Source of the DNA: Streptomyces tropicalis
GTDB taxonomy: Bacteria > Actinomycetota > Actinomycetes > Streptomycetales > Streptomycetaceae
NCBI RefSeq assembly: GCF_029269835.1
Contig: NZ_JARJBB010000002.1
Coordinates: 372,001-436,000 of the forward strand
Length of the DNA stretch: 64,000 nucleotides
Reading direction: 5' to 3'
The notes under the pieces are model-generated. The model was not told the DNA's origin. It was given only the letters and a program-made list of their open reading frames with translations, and did no database searches. This document shows positions 39,886-48,707 of this stretch, in pieces; position 1 is the first letter of the stretch, and every line of letters begins with the position of its first letter. The translations under genes were made by a program, and so were the position numbers.

Positions 39886-41256
39886 ATGCGGCCTCGCCCG
39901 CGCGGAGCCGGCGCCCGCACCCGGCGCGTCACCCTGCTCGCCGCCCTCGGCGCGCTCACGCTCGCGGCGCCCCTCACGGCCACCGCACCCGCCGCCGCGG
40001 GCGGCGCCCGCCCGGGCGGACCCGCCGCCGGCGAGATCGGCCGGTACGAGATCCACCGGACCGCGACGCCCGCGACCCGCGCGGCACTGCGGCGCACCGG
40101 CGTCACCGTCGACGAGGCGGACCGGGAGTCGGTCGTCGTCTCCGGCCGCCCCGGCCAGATCCGCTCCCTGCGCGCCCGGGGCTACGACGTCACCGCGCTC
40201 GGCGCGCTCCCGGACCGCGGTGCGGGGACCCGCGCGGCCCGCCCCCACGACTTCCCGGCCGCCGACGCGAAATACCACACGTACGCGGAGATGAACGCGG
40301 AGATCGCCCGGCGGCTGGCCGCCCACCCGGGCATCCTGAGCCGGCGGGTCATCGGGAAGTCCGCCGAGGGCCGCGACATCGTCGCCCTCAAGGTCAGCGA
40401 CCACGTCGCCACCGACGAGAACGAGCCGGAGGTGCTGCTGACCTTCCATCAGCACGCCCGCGAGCACCTCACCGTGGAGATGGCGCTGTACCTGCTGCGC
40501 GAACTGGTCGACGGCTACGGGACCGACCCCCGGATCACCCGCATCGTCGACAGCCGGGAGATCTGGATCCTGCCCGACCTGAACCCGGACGGCGGCGCGT
40601 ACGACATCGCCACCGGGTCCTACCGGTCCTGGCGCAAGAACCGGCAGCCCAACAGCGGCTCCCCGTACCCCGGTACGGACCTCAACCGCAACTGGGGCTT
40701 CCACTGGGGCTGCTGCCAGGGCTCCTCGGGGTCGCCGTCGGCGGAGACCTACCGGGGGTCCGCACCCGAGTCGGCGCCCGAGGTGAAGGCGGTCGCGGAC
40801 TTCGCGCGCAGCCGTGTCGTCGGCGGCCGGCAGCAGATCCGCGCCGGCATCGACTTCCACTCGTACAGCGAACTGGTCATGTGGCCCTTCGGGTTCACGA
40901 CCTCCGCCACCGCGGCCGGCATGACCGCCGACGACGCGGCCGCCTTCCGTGCGGTGGGCCGGAGGATGGCCGCGAGCAACGGCTACACGCCCGAGCAGAC
41001 CAGCGACCTGTACGTCTCCGACGGGTCCATCGACGACTACCTCTGGGGCACCCAGCGGATCTTCGACTTCACCTTCGAGATGTACCCCCGCTCCGCCGCG
41101 GGCGGCGGGTTCTACCCGCCCGGCGAGGTGATCGAGCGGGAGACCGCGCGCAACCGCGACGCGGTGCTCCAGCTGCTGGAGACCGCGGACTGCGTGTACC
41201 GGGCGATCGGCAAGGAGGCGCAGTACTGCGCCCCCGCCCCGGCACACCGGTCGTAG
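39886..41256 (+). CDS. secreted M14 zinc carboxypeptidase
   Basis: 456 residues. A twin-Arg-like basic start and signal peptide (about 1-40) lead to a propeptide region, then the M14 carboxypeptidase A domain from about 125. Zinc ligands and catalytic residues lie in [12 protein letters not shown] (His and Glu), [16 protein letters not shown] (third His) and FTFEMYP (catalytic Glu); [10 protein letters not shown] binds substrate. It removes C-terminal residues from peptides outside the cell. The ATG at 39886 has GAGGAG five bases before; a start 18 codons earlier lacks such a site. It lies 149 bp after the chitinase gene and may be a separate unit. Confidence 0.94.
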   Translation: MRPRPRGAGARTRRVTLLAALGALTLAAPLTATAPAAAGGARPGGPAAGEIGRYEIHRTATPATRAALRRTGVTVDEADRESVVVSGRPGQIRSLRARGYDVTALGALPDRGAGTRAARPHDFPAADAKYHTYAEMNAEIARRLAAHPGILSRRVIGKSAEGRDIVALKVSDHVATDENEPEVLLTFHQHAREHLTVEMALYLLRELVDGYGTDPRITRIVDSREIWILPDLNPDGGAYDIATGSYRSWRKNRQPNSGSPYPGTDLNRNWGFHWGCCQGSSGSPSAETYRGSAPESAPEVKAVADFARSRVVGGRQQIRAGIDFHSYSELVMWPFGFTTSATAAGMTADDAAAFRAVGRRMAASNGYTPEQTSDLYVSDGSIDDYLWGTQRIFDFTFEMYPRSAAGGGFYPPGEVIERETARNRDAVLQLLETADCVYRAIGKEAQYCAPAPAHRS

Positions 41257-41268
41257 CGGCCGGGGCGC

Positions 41269-41958
41269 TCAGGAGGAGCCGGCGCCCTCGGGCCCCGCCT
41301 CCTCGGCCGAACGGTCCGTGCCGTCCTCGTCCTTCGCACCGCCCGTGCCGCCCGTGCCGCCCGTGCCGTCGTCGAAGTAGGCGTCGAGGACGGCGTCCAG
41401 CCGGGTCTCCCACTCGGCGAAGCGGCTCCTGGCCGCCGCCTCGATCTCGATGGGGTACCAGCGGCGGTCGGGGGTGTGCACGGTGACGGTGAACCGCTTG
41501 CCGAAGCGGGAGGTCGCCGTCTCGACGGCGCCGATCTCGGCCCAGCGGAACTCGCACTCCTGGTCGTCCAGGGCGAGTCTCACCCCGCGGCCGTCGGCGA
41601 CGATGCTGGCGCGCCGGTCGGCGGCCTCGAAGACGGGCCCGTCGGGGACGTCCTCGTCCGCCGCGTCGGTCCCGTCGTCGGCCCCCTCCGCGTCGGCTTC
41701 CGCGGGGGCGTCGGCGGGGTCTTCCCCGGGCTCCTCCCCGGGGCCGGACCCGGCGGAGTCCGCGGGCCGGCGGGGCGGTACGACCCCGTCCTTCCCCGCC
41801 GGTGCGTTCGGGGCCTCCACCGCGCTCTCGTCCGCGGGGCGGGACGGCCGGGCGTCCTCCGGCTCCGCCGACGCGGGCGAGGAGAGCCCGGGGACGAAGG
41901 CCGGGTCGACTCCGGCGCCTTCCAGGGGCTGGCTGCTCGAACCTGTGCGCTGCTCCAC
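41269..41958 (-). CDS. hypothetical acidic protein with C-terminal PH-like domain
   Basis: 229 residues, GTG start. Residues 1-110 are strongly acidic and low-complexity (Glu, Asp, Pro, Ala). Residues 110-195 (ASIVADGRGVRLALDDQECEFRWAEIGAVETATSRFGKRFTVTVHTPDRRWYPIEIEA) look like a beta-sandwich domain of the bacterial PH-like kind. The tail has four GTGG-type repeats and acidic residues. It is found alone, convergent with the carboxypeptidase gene with 12 bp between stops. Function is unknown. Codon use supports a real gene. Confidence 0.75.
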   Translation of the reverse strand: MEQRTGSSSQPLEGAGVDPAFVPGLSSPASAEPEDARPSRPADESAVEAPNAPAGKDGVVPPRRPADSAGSGPGEEPGEDPADAPAEADAEGADDGTDAADEDVPDGPVFEAADRRASIVADGRGVRLALDDQECEFRWAEIGAVETATSRFGKRFTVTVHTPDRRWYPIEIEAAARSRFAEWETRLDAVLDAYFDDGTGGTGGTGGAKDEDGTDRSAEEAGPEGAGSS

Positions 41959-42126
41959 GCGGGCAGTATGGACGATGATCCTGTGCCGGGCACAACCGCC
42001 CCTCCTTCCGCACCCGTCGCCCCGGCCACCGTCCGCACCGCACGAGCCCGCCCGGCACCGCCGCCGCCCGCACCGCCCGCACCGTGCGGACGTGCGGCGG
42101 GGAAGGTGACCGGGGCGGCCGGCGGC

Positions 42127-42537
42127 TCAGCCGAGGACGGCGAGCGCGTCGATCTCGACGAGGAGTCCGGGCGGCAGGCCGACGTAGACCGTGGTGCGCG
42201 CGGCGGGCGGCTGGGTGAGGCCCTGCTCCTCGAAGTAGGCGTTGTAGAGGTCGTTCATCTCGGCGAAGTGGTCCACGTCGGTCAGGTAGACGCGGATCAT
42301 CATGGCGTCGTCCCAGGTCGCGCCGCCCTCCCGGAGGATCGCCTCGACGTTGGCGAGCGTCTGGAGGATCTGCTCGCGCAGGGTGGGGCCGGCGGGCGTG
42401 GGCGGACGGCCGTCCTCGGCGGGCAGGAATCCGACCTGGCCGGCCACCTGGAGGACGTTCCCCCTGCGGACGCCGTGCGAGAACCTCGCGGGCGGGGTGG
42501 TGTGGGTCGTGGGGGTGAGCGCGGTCTTCTCGGTCAT
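42127..42537 (-). CDS. RidA/YjgF-family imine/enamine deaminase
   Basis: 136 residues, one Rid domain. The conserved segments are RGNVLQVAGQVGF, TLANVEAILREGGATWDDAMMIRVYLTD and the C-terminal PAARTTVYVGLPPGLLVEIDALAV with the active-site Arg near residue 110. Rid enzymes hydrolyse reactive enamine/imine intermediates made by PLP-dependent dehydratases. Its ATG overlaps the IclR stop (ATGA). The partner PLP enzyme is encoded divergently, 2 kb away, which fits removal of 2-aminoacrylate-type products in the same D-amino-acid pathway. Confidence 0.92.
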   Translation of the reverse strand: MTEKTALTPTTHTTPPARFSHGVRRGNVLQVAGQVGFLPAEDGRPPTPAGPTLREQILQTLANVEAILREGGATWDDAMMIRVYLTDVDHFAEMNDLYNAYFEEQGLTQPPAARTTVYVGLPPGLLVEIDALAVLG

Positions 42538-43307
42538 ACGGTGTCCCTGTCTGGGGTCGTCACGGGGGTCCGGCCGGAGTACTCGCCGCTGATGGCGTCC
42601 GCGGTACGGCGCACCAGGGGGAGCAGGGCGAGGAGTTCGTCGGCGGTGACGACGACGTTCGGCGCGGACACCGACATCGCGGCGACCACCCGGCCGTCGG
42701 CGCCGCGGACGGGCGCGGCGACACAGTTGATGGACTCCTCGTGGCCGCCGAGGTCGGTGGCCCAGCCCTGGTCGCGCACGGTCGCCAGCTCGCGCAGGAA
42801 CGCGGCGGCGTTCGGCGTGGACCGGGCCGTGTACAGGGGGTAGTCGAGCGCCTCCGCGACCGCGCGGCGCTGCGCCTCGGGGAGGTCGGCGAGGAGCAGC
42901 TTGGCGACGGCGGCCACGGTGATCGCGACCGGCTTGCCGATCCGGGAGTACATGCGCACCGGGTAGCGGCTGTCGACCTTGTCGATGTAGAGGACCTCGC
43001 CGTCCTCGTACACCGCGAGGTGGACGGTGTGCCCGCAGCTCCCGCCGAGGCGGACCAGGTGGGGGTGGGCGATCTCGCGGACGTCCAGGTGCTCCATCGC
43101 CTCCTGGGCGAGGGCGAAGAGGCGCGCGCCGAGGCGGTAGCGCTGGTCGGACTGGCGGTAGACGAGACCGTGTTCGTGGAGGGTGCGCAGCAGGCGCAGG
43201 GCGGTGGACTTGTGCACACCGAGCCGGTCGGCGACCTGCCCGAGGTCGGCGGGCCCCTCGGCGAGCAGCGGCAGGATGCTCAGCGCGCGGTCGACGGTCT
43301 GGCTCAT
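42534..43307 (-). CDS. IclR-family regulator of the D-amino-acid cluster
   Basis: 257 residues. An N-terminal winged helix (VDRALSILPLLAEGPADLGQVADRLGVHKSTALRLLRTLHEHGLV) precedes the IclR effector domain (about 80-245, GHTVHLAVYEDGEVLYIDKVDS, GHEESINCVAAPVRGADGRVVAAMSVSAPN). AAGGAGG lies before its ATG. It overlaps both neighbours by four bases, in an operon kinase - iclR - ridA. A perfect palindrome in the divergent region is a likely operator, so it may control both arms of the cluster. Confidence 0.93.
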   Translation of the reverse strand: MSQTVDRALSILPLLAEGPADLGQVADRLGVHKSTALRLLRTLHEHGLVYRQSDQRYRLGARLFALAQEAMEHLDVREIAHPHLVRLGGSCGHTVHLAVYEDGEVLYIDKVDSRYPVRMYSRIGKPVAITVAAVAKLLLADLPEAQRRAVAEALDYPLYTARSTPNAAAFLRELATVRDQGWATDLGGHEESINCVAAPVRGADGRVVAAMSVSAPNVVVTADELLALLPLVRRTADAISGEYSGRTPVTTPDRDTV

Positions 43308-44392
43308 GGCGTACGTGCCTCCTTCTCGGCCCGCTCCGCGGTGCGTGTCCGGCCGGGCCCGAGTCGCAGTCTCCCCCACGCCGCGTCGTCGAGGGCGGCG
43401 AGTCGGTCGGCGTGGCCCGTCCGGGCGGGGTGCGCCGCTCCGCCCGCGTCCGGCGCGGGGGGCGGGGCGGGCAGGTCGCCGGGGGAGATGAGCGCGGCGG
43501 CTGCCGTCAGGTGCCCGTGCCGGAGCCGGTCGCGGAGGGGGAGCCCGCGCAGGGTGGCGGAGAGGAACCCGGCGGCGAAGGCGTCCCCGGCGCCGACCGC
43601 GGCCACGACCTCGACGGCGGGCGCGGGCACGAAGGTGCCGGTGCCCGCGTCGGTGCGGTGGTGGGCCGTGGCGCCGGCCGCGCCGTGCTTGACGACCAGC
43701 AGCTCCGGTTCGGGCAGTGCGGCGCGCAGGGCGTGCAGGCCGTGCAGGCCCCACGCCTCGCGCGCCTCGTCCTCGCCGACGAGGACGAGGTCCGCGCCCC
43801 GGGCCAGGTCCAGCAGGACCCGCGCCCCGCCGGGGTCCCGCCACAGTCCGGGCCGGTGGTTGACGTCGAAGGAGACGAGGGGGCGGCCGGGCCGGCGGGC
43901 CGTCAGCTCCCGCACCAGGTCCAGGCAGCCGCGGGACAGCGCGGGCGTGATGCCCGACAGGTGCAGGATCCGGGCGGTGCGCAGGGCGTCCCGGTCGACG
44001 TTGTCCGCGGTCATCGCGGAGGCCGCGGATCCGGCCCGGTAGTAGGCGACTTCGTGTCCGCGGGTGCCCCGGTCCCCGGCGGTGCGGAAGTAGACGCCGG
44101 TCGGCCGGGCGGGGTCGCGGCGCACGGCGGACACGTCGACGCCGTAGGCCGCGATCGCGCCGAGGAGGTGGTCGCCGAAGCCGTCGGCGCCGACCCGTCC
44201 GACCCATCGGGCGGAGTGCCCGGCGGCGGCGAGCGTGCAGGCCACGTTGGACTCGGCGCCGCCGATGCCGCGGACGAAGGAGGGCACGTCGGCGAGGCGG
44301 CCCGGGCCGGTGGGCAGAAAGGTGACCATGGACTCGCCGAGCGCGACGACGTCCACGGCGCCGGGGGCCTTGCCGGGTCCGCTGACGGTCAC
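43304..44392 (-). CDS. PfkB-family carbohydrate kinase (KDG kinase-like)
   Basis: 362 residues. The PfkB fold is shown by ALGESMVTFLP near the start, GGAESNVACTLAAAGH (first signature) and AAVGAGDAFAAGFLSATLRG (second signature with catalytic Asp). The overall pattern resembles 2-keto-3-deoxygluconate kinases. It phosphorylates a sugar acid or related compound in the cytoplasm. In this operon, with Rid, D-amino-acid lyase and D-aminoacylase genes, the natural substrate is not obvious. GTG start; stop overlaps the iclR start. The C-terminal 70 residues are extended and Pro/Arg-rich. Confidence 0.9.
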   Translation of the reverse strand: MTVSGPGKAPGAVDVVALGESMVTFLPTGPGRLADVPSFVRGIGGAESNVACTLAAAGHSARWVGRVGADGFGDHLLGAIAAYGVDVSAVRRDPARPTGVYFRTAGDRGTRGHEVAYYRAGSAASAMTADNVDRDALRTARILHLSGITPALSRGCLDLVRELTARRPGRPLVSFDVNHRPGLWRDPGGARVLLDLARGADLVLVGEDEAREAWGLHGLHALRAALPEPELLVVKHGAAGATAHHRTDAGTGTFVPAPAVEVVAAVGAGDAFAAGFLSATLRGLPLRDRLRHGHLTAAAALISPGDLPAPPPAPDAGGAAHPARTGHADRLAALDDAAWGRLRLGPGRTRTAERAEKEARTP

Positions 44393-44479
44393 GACGGTCG
44401 TACTCCTCGGAAGGGGTGGGGGCGGGCCGGATGCCCGTTGACCCCGCGTCGGCCGAGATGTTAGACAGCAGCAAACGCC

Positions 44480-44509
44480 CTATGCAATGGATGTTGCACG
44501 CAGTGCAAC
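44480..44509. promoter_or_regulatory. candidate IclR operator between divergent arms
   Basis: GTTGCAC-GCA-GTGCAAC (44493-44509) is a perfect 7-bp palindrome. TGCAA at 44483-44487 adds a third half-site, giving overlapping TGCAA/TTGCA pairs. It lies 20 bp before the lyase ATG and 100 bp before the kinase GTG, suitable for control of both operons. Confidence 0.7.
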
Positions 44510-44529
44510 AGACCTGATCAGGAGGCTTC

Positions 44530-45795
44530 ATGGGCACCGAGGCGCTCGCCCGCCTGGCCGAGGAACGCGTCGACCACCGCTTCAAGGGCCTCCCCCCGGA
44601 CGCCGACGGGCTGACCGTCGGCGAGCTGGCCGCCCAGCGCCGCAACCTCTTCACCGGCGGCTTCCCCACCCCGGTGCTCGCCCTGTCCGCGGAGCGCCTG
44701 GAGCACAACCTGCGCCTGATGGAGACGTACGCCGCCCGGCACGGCCTCGCCTTCGCCCCGCACGGCAAGACCTCCATGGCCCCGCAGCTCTTCCGGCGCC
44801 AGATCGACCACGGCGCCTGGGGGATCACGCTGGCGGTGCCGCACCAGGTGCGGGTGGCGCGGGCCTTCGGGACCGAGCGGGTCTTCCTGGCGAACCAGGT
44901 CGTCGACCCGGCCGCCCTGCGCTGGATCGCCGCCGAGCTGGCCGCCGACCCGTCCTTCCGCCTCGTCGCCTACGTGGACTCGGTGCGCGGGGTGGAGCTG
45001 ATGGACGCGGCCCTCTCCGGCTCCGCCCGCCCGGTGGACGTCGTGGTGGAGCTGGCCGCCGGGGAGGGCGCGCGGACGGGTGTGCGCACGGAGAAGGACG
45101 CCGCGGCGGTCGCGGACGCGGTGGCCGCCGTGCCGACGCTGCGGCTGGTCGGCGTCGCCGGGTACGAGGGCGAGGTGCCCGGCGCGGACCCGGAGCGGGT
45201 GCGGGCCTGGCTCGGCCGGCTGATGGCGCTGGCCGCGGACCTCGACGGGGCGGGTCGCTTCGCGGACCTGGACGAGATCGTCGTGAGTGCGGGCGGCAGC
45301 GCCTGGTTCGACGTCGTGGCCGAGGAGTTCGCGCGGATGCCGGAGCTCTCCCGGCCGGTGCTGAAGCTGCTGCGCTCGGGCGCCTACGTCTCGCACGACG
45401 ACGGCCACTACCGCCGGCTGACCCCCTTCAACCGGGTGCCCGAGGAGGGCGCGCTGGAGCCGGCGTTCCGGCTGTGGACCCAGGTCGTCTCGCGCCCCTC
45501 GCCCGAGCAGGCCTTCGTGAACGCGGGCAAGCGGGACGCGGCCCACGACCTCGACCTGCCCACGGCCCAGGTGGTGCGCCGGGACGGCACCGAGCGCCCC
45601 GCGGCCGGCATCACCGTCACCGCCCTGTCGGACCAGCACGCCTGGCTGCGCACCGCGCCGGAGGCGGATCTGGAGGTCGGCGACTGGGTGGGCCTCGGGT
45701 TGTCCCACCCGTGCACGTCCTTCGACAAGTGGCAGCTGATCCCGCTGGTGGAGGCGGACGGCACCGTCGTCGACTACGTCCGCACGTTCTTCTAG
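44530..45795 (+). CDS. PLP-dependent D-serine dehydratase-like / D-threonine aldolase-like enzyme
   Basis: 421 residues. An alanine-racemase-type TIM barrel with PLP Lys80 in APHGKTSM precedes the D-serine dehydratase-like C-terminal domain with metal ligands in DQHAWL and SHPCTSFDKW (His and Cys). These enzymes deaminate D-serine or related D-amino acids, or cleave D-3-hydroxyamino acids. AGGAGG before the ATG is strong. It is followed by the D-aminoacylase gene after 11 bp. The Rid and IclR genes across the divergent promoter support a D-amino-acid catabolic role. The exact substrate is open. Confidence 0.92.
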   Translation: MGTEALARLAEERVDHRFKGLPPDADGLTVGELAAQRRNLFTGGFPTPVLALSAERLEHNLRLMETYAARHGLAFAPHGKTSMAPQLFRRQIDHGAWGITLAVPHQVRVARAFGTERVFLANQVVDPAALRWIAAELAADPSFRLVAYVDSVRGVELMDAALSGSARPVDVVVELAAGEGARTGVRTEKDAAAVADAVAAVPTLRLVGVAGYEGEVPGADPERVRAWLGRLMALAADLDGAGRFADLDEIVVSAGGSAWFDVVAEEFARMPELSRPVLKLLRSGAYVSHDDGHYRRLTPFNRVPEEGALEPAFRLWTQVVSRPSPEQAFVNAGKRDAAHDLDLPTAQVVRRDGTERPAAGITVTALSDQHAWLRTAPEADLEVGDWVGLGLSHPCTSFDKWQLIPLVEADGTVVDYVRTFF

Positions 45796-45806
45796 GGAGG
45801 CCGGGC

Positions 45807-47417
45807 GTGGAGGAGCTGGTCATCCGGGACGCGGACGTCGCCGACGGCACCGGGGCGCCCTCGTACCGCGCGGACGTGGTCGTGGACCGCGGCCGGATCG
45901 TCTCGATCGTCAAGGAGGCCGCGGCGGCCGGCTGCCAGCGGCCGCGGGCCCGCCGGGAGCTGGACGCCGAGGGCCTGGTCCTCTCCCCCGGCTTCGTCGA
46001 CATGCACGCCCACAGCGACCTCGCCCTGCTGCGCGACCCGGACCACAGCGCGAAGGTCGCCCAGGGGGTCACCCTGGAGGTGCTCGGCCAGGACGGGCTG
46101 TCGTACGCGCCGGTGGACGACCGCACGCGCGGGGAGGTGCGCCGGGCGGTCTCCGGGTGGAACGGGCCCGGCGACGACCTGGACCTCGACTGGCGCTCGG
46201 TGGGCGAGTACCTGGACCGCCTCGACCGGGGCGTCGCGGTCAACGCCGCCTACCTGGTGCCGCAGGGGACGGTGCGCGCGCTCGTCGTCGGCTGGGAGGA
46301 CCGCCCGGCCACGCCGGCCGAGCTGGACCGGATGCGGCAGCTCGTGGCGGAGGGCCTGGAGCAGGGCGCGGTCGGCATGTCCTCCGGGCTCACCTACACG
46401 CCCGGCATGTACGCCTCGGACGCCGAACTGACCGAGCTGTGCCGGGTGGTGGCCCGCCACGGCGGCTACTACTGCCCGCACCACCGCTCCTACGGCGCCG
46501 GGGCGCTGGAGGCGTACGCGGAGATGCTGGCGCTGGCCCGGGAGGCGGGCTGCGCGCTCCATCTCGCCCACGCCACGCTGAACTTCGACGTCAACCGCGG
46601 CCGGGCGCCCTCGCTGCTGACGCTGCTGGACGAGGCCCTGGCCGCCGGCGCCGACGTCAGCCTGGACTCCTACCCGTACACGCCCGGCTGCACGACGCTC
46701 GCGGCGCTGCTGCCGGGCTGGGCGGGAGAGGGCGGCCCGGAGGCGCTCCTGGCGCGGCTGGCCGACCCGGGGACGGCCGAGCGGATCCGGCACGCCCTGG
46801 AGACCACCGGCTCGGACGGCTGCCACGGGGTGCCCGTCGACTGGGACACGGTCGAGATCTCGGGGGTGGGCGACCCCGCGTTCGCGGACCACGTCGGGCT
46901 GACCGTGGCCGGGGCGGCCCGCCTGCGCGGCGAGACCCCGTGGGCCGCGGCCCGCCGGCTGCTGACCGGGGACCGGCTCGGCACGACGGTCCTGCAGCAC
47001 GTGGGCCACGAGGAGAACGTCCGGGCCGTCATGCGCCACCGCACCCACACCGGCGGCTCCGACGGCATCCTGCACGGCGCCAGGCCCCATCCGCGGGCCT
47101 GGGGCACCTTCCCGCACTACCTCGGCCGGTACGTGCGGGAGCTGGGCGTGCTGTCGCTGGAGGAGTGCGTCGCCCACCTCACCGGGCGCCCGGCGGCCCG
47201 GCTGCGCCTGCCGGACCGGGGTGTCGTCCGCGAGGGGTACCGGGCCGACCTGGTCCTGTTCGACCCGGACACCGTCGCCGCCGGCGCGACCTCCGAGCGG
47301 CCCAGGACCCTGCCCACGGGCCTTCCGTACGTGCTGGTGGACGGGCGGTTCGCGATCGAGGACGGGCGGCGCACCGACGTCCTGGCGGGGCGGGCGGTCC
47401 GCCGTACTCCGGTGTGA
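45807..47417 (+). CDS. N-acyl-D-amino-acid deacylase (D-aminoacylase)
   Basis: 536 residues, amidohydrolase superfamily. The metal motif is MHAHSD; others are EVLGQDGLSYAP, GMSSGLTYTPGMYA, HHRSYGAG, LHLAHATLN and TGGSDGILHGARPHPRAWGTFP, all as in D-aminoacylases. It releases D-amino acids from N-acyl derivatives in the cytoplasm, feeding the lyase encoded just upstream. GTG start with GGGAGG eight bases before. The two genes form one operon facing the protease gene, with an 18-bp gap. Confidence 0.93.
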   Translation: MEELVIRDADVADGTGAPSYRADVVVDRGRIVSIVKEAAAAGCQRPRARRELDAEGLVLSPGFVDMHAHSDLALLRDPDHSAKVAQGVTLEVLGQDGLSYAPVDDRTRGEVRRAVSGWNGPGDDLDLDWRSVGEYLDRLDRGVAVNAAYLVPQGTVRALVVGWEDRPATPAELDRMRQLVAEGLEQGAVGMSSGLTYTPGMYASDAELTELCRVVARHGGYYCPHHRSYGAGALEAYAEMLALAREAGCALHLAHATLNFDVNRGRAPSLLTLLDEALAAGADVSLDSYPYTPGCTTLAALLPGWAGEGGPEALLARLADPGTAERIRHALETTGSDGCHGVPVDWDTVEISGVGDPAFADHVGLTVAGAARLRGETPWAAARRLLTGDRLGTTVLQHVGHEENVRAVMRHRTHTGGSDGILHGARPHPRAWGTFPHYLGRYVRELGVLSLEECVAHLTGRPAARLRLPDRGVVREGYRADLVLFDPDTVAAGATSERPRTLPTGLPYVLVDGRFAIEDGRRTDVLAGRAVRRTPV

Positions 47418-47435
47418 CCGCCCGCCCGGCACGGC

Positions 47436-48299
47436 CTACGGCTTGGGCAGGACGCAGCCGCTCGCGCTCAGGTTCAGCTTGTTGCCCGCGCCGAAGCAGG
47501 CGGGGATCTGGTACGTCTCCTCGGCGTAGTTGATGCCCTGGCGGACGGTGACGTTGCCGCTCTCGTCGACCTCGCAGGGGTTGTTCTCGGTGCAGCGCTC
47601 GCCGTCCTCGTTGCCGGTGTTGTTCACGGCGACGACCTTGCCGCTGGCGACGTCGACGACGGGCGAGCCGGAGGTGCCGCCGATGGTGTTGCAGGCGGAG
47701 GTGTAGCGGAGCGAGTCCTTCCAGGTCCAGTCGCCCTCCTTGAGGCGGTAGACGAACCCGTCGGCGTTGCAGCTGTAGATCCGCTTCCAGTAGCCGGAGA
47801 CGACCTTGATGGCGGTGCCGGCGACCGGGTGCGTGTCGCTCACGGTCAGCGCGTTGATGCCGTAGGAGCTCTTGATCTGCGCGTACGTGGAGGTCAGCTG
47901 GTAGATCGTGACGTCGGTGTCGGTCATCGTCGAGTACGCGACCTTGGCGGCGCGCAGCGTGCCGACCCGGGAGCCGGCGGAGTTCAGCAGGCCGAAGGAG
48001 CGGCTTGAGGACTGGTTGACGATGACCTGGCCGGGCGCCGGGAATCCGGTCTCCAGGCAGTGGCCGTTGCTCAGCACGAGCGCCGGGTCGCTGTCGGCGG
48101 AACCGGGGAAGCGGATGACGGAGCCCGAGCAGTTGCTCAGCGACACCGTGCCGGCGAAGTCGACGGCCCGGAGCGCGGGCGCCGCGCCCTTCGCCGCGCT
48201 CGCCCCGGCGCCGGGTGCCGCCGTCGCGGCGGCCGCGGGCGCCATGCCCGCCCCGGTGACGACCAGGGTCGCGAGCGCGGCAAGGAGAGGCTTGTTCAT
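47436..48299 (-). CDS. secreted trypsin-like serine protease (S1 fold)
   Basis: 287 residues. Signal peptide (about 1-25, ALATLVVTGAGMAPAAAA) is followed by a short Ala/Gly-rich pro-region and a chymotrypsin-fold domain. The triad is His80 (LSNGHCLE), Asp129 (TDTDV) and Ser210 (GGTSGSP). Several cysteines suggest disulfide bonds. It resembles the streptomycete V8/trypsin-like proteases that act outside the cell. It is convergent with the D-aminoacylase gene. A 48325-48349 inverted repeat lies in its leader. Confidence 0.9.
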   Translation of the reverse strand: MNKPLLAALATLVVTGAGMAPAAAATAAPGAGASAAKGAAPALRAVDFAGTVSLSNCSGSVIRFPGSADSDPALVLSNGHCLETGFPAPGQVIVNQSSSRSFGLLNSAGSRVGTLRAAKVAYSTMTDTDVTIYQLTSTYAQIKSSYGINALTVSDTHPVAGTAIKVVSGYWKRIYSCNADGFVYRLKEGDWTWKDSLRYTSACNTIGGTSGSPVVDVASGKVVAVNNTGNEDGERCTENNPCEVDESGNVTVRQGINYAEETYQIPACFGAGNKLNLSASGCVLPKP

Positions 48300-48324
48300 G
48301 TGGGGGGTCCCCTCTGCGGACGTG

Positions 48325-48349
48325 AGCGACCGGAGATCTTCCGATCGCT
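48325..48349. repeat. inverted repeat in the protease leader
   Basis: AGCGACCGGA (48325-48334) and TCCGATCGCT (48340-48349) pair at nine of ten positions around GATCT. It could be an operator or an mRNA hairpin just upstream of the protease start codon. Confidence 0.5.
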
Positions 48350-48694
48350 GGTCTTGTCATGCGCATTGTGAAGCCCGGAGGGGACGGCCACAAGGCGCCG
48401 CGTCCGGTTCGCCGGTTCCGTCCGGCCCGCCAACCACGCCCGCACCACGGCCACTTGACCGTCCGGCCCGGCCGCCGGCAGCGCCCCAGCCCCCCTTACC
48501 CGCCGGTACGCGTGACACGCCCGGCGGCACCGATCGGCTCACGCCCGCCAGGGGTACGGCGGACACCCCGCACGACGGCCGCACCGCAGAAATCGCCTGG
48601 TCCGCCGGGCCGCGCGCACCCCGGCGGCGGCCTCCGCCCGGACCGGTCCGTCTCACGTGGCGGAAAACACCACGCGCGAAGCGTTACCCGGTCG

Positions 48695-48700
48695 TAAGCT
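48695..48700 (+). promoter_or_regulatory. -10 box of leaderless aminotransferase mRNA
   Basis: TAAGCT (TANNNT) ends seven bases before the ATG, and no Shine-Dalgarno sequence precedes the ATG, so the transcript is probably leaderless. A -35 hexamer is not obvious. Confidence 0.5.
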
Positions 48701-48707
48701 CCCAGGC

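Larger units (their letters stand above)
48300..48707. other. 408-bp divergent intergenic region
   Basis: It holds the promoters of the protease (minus) and aminotransferase (plus). An imperfect inverted repeat (48325-48349) lies 26 bp before the protease start, and a leaderless-type -10 box (48695-48700) precedes the aminotransferase. The middle (48400-48660) is very GC-rich and featureless. Confidence 0.5.
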
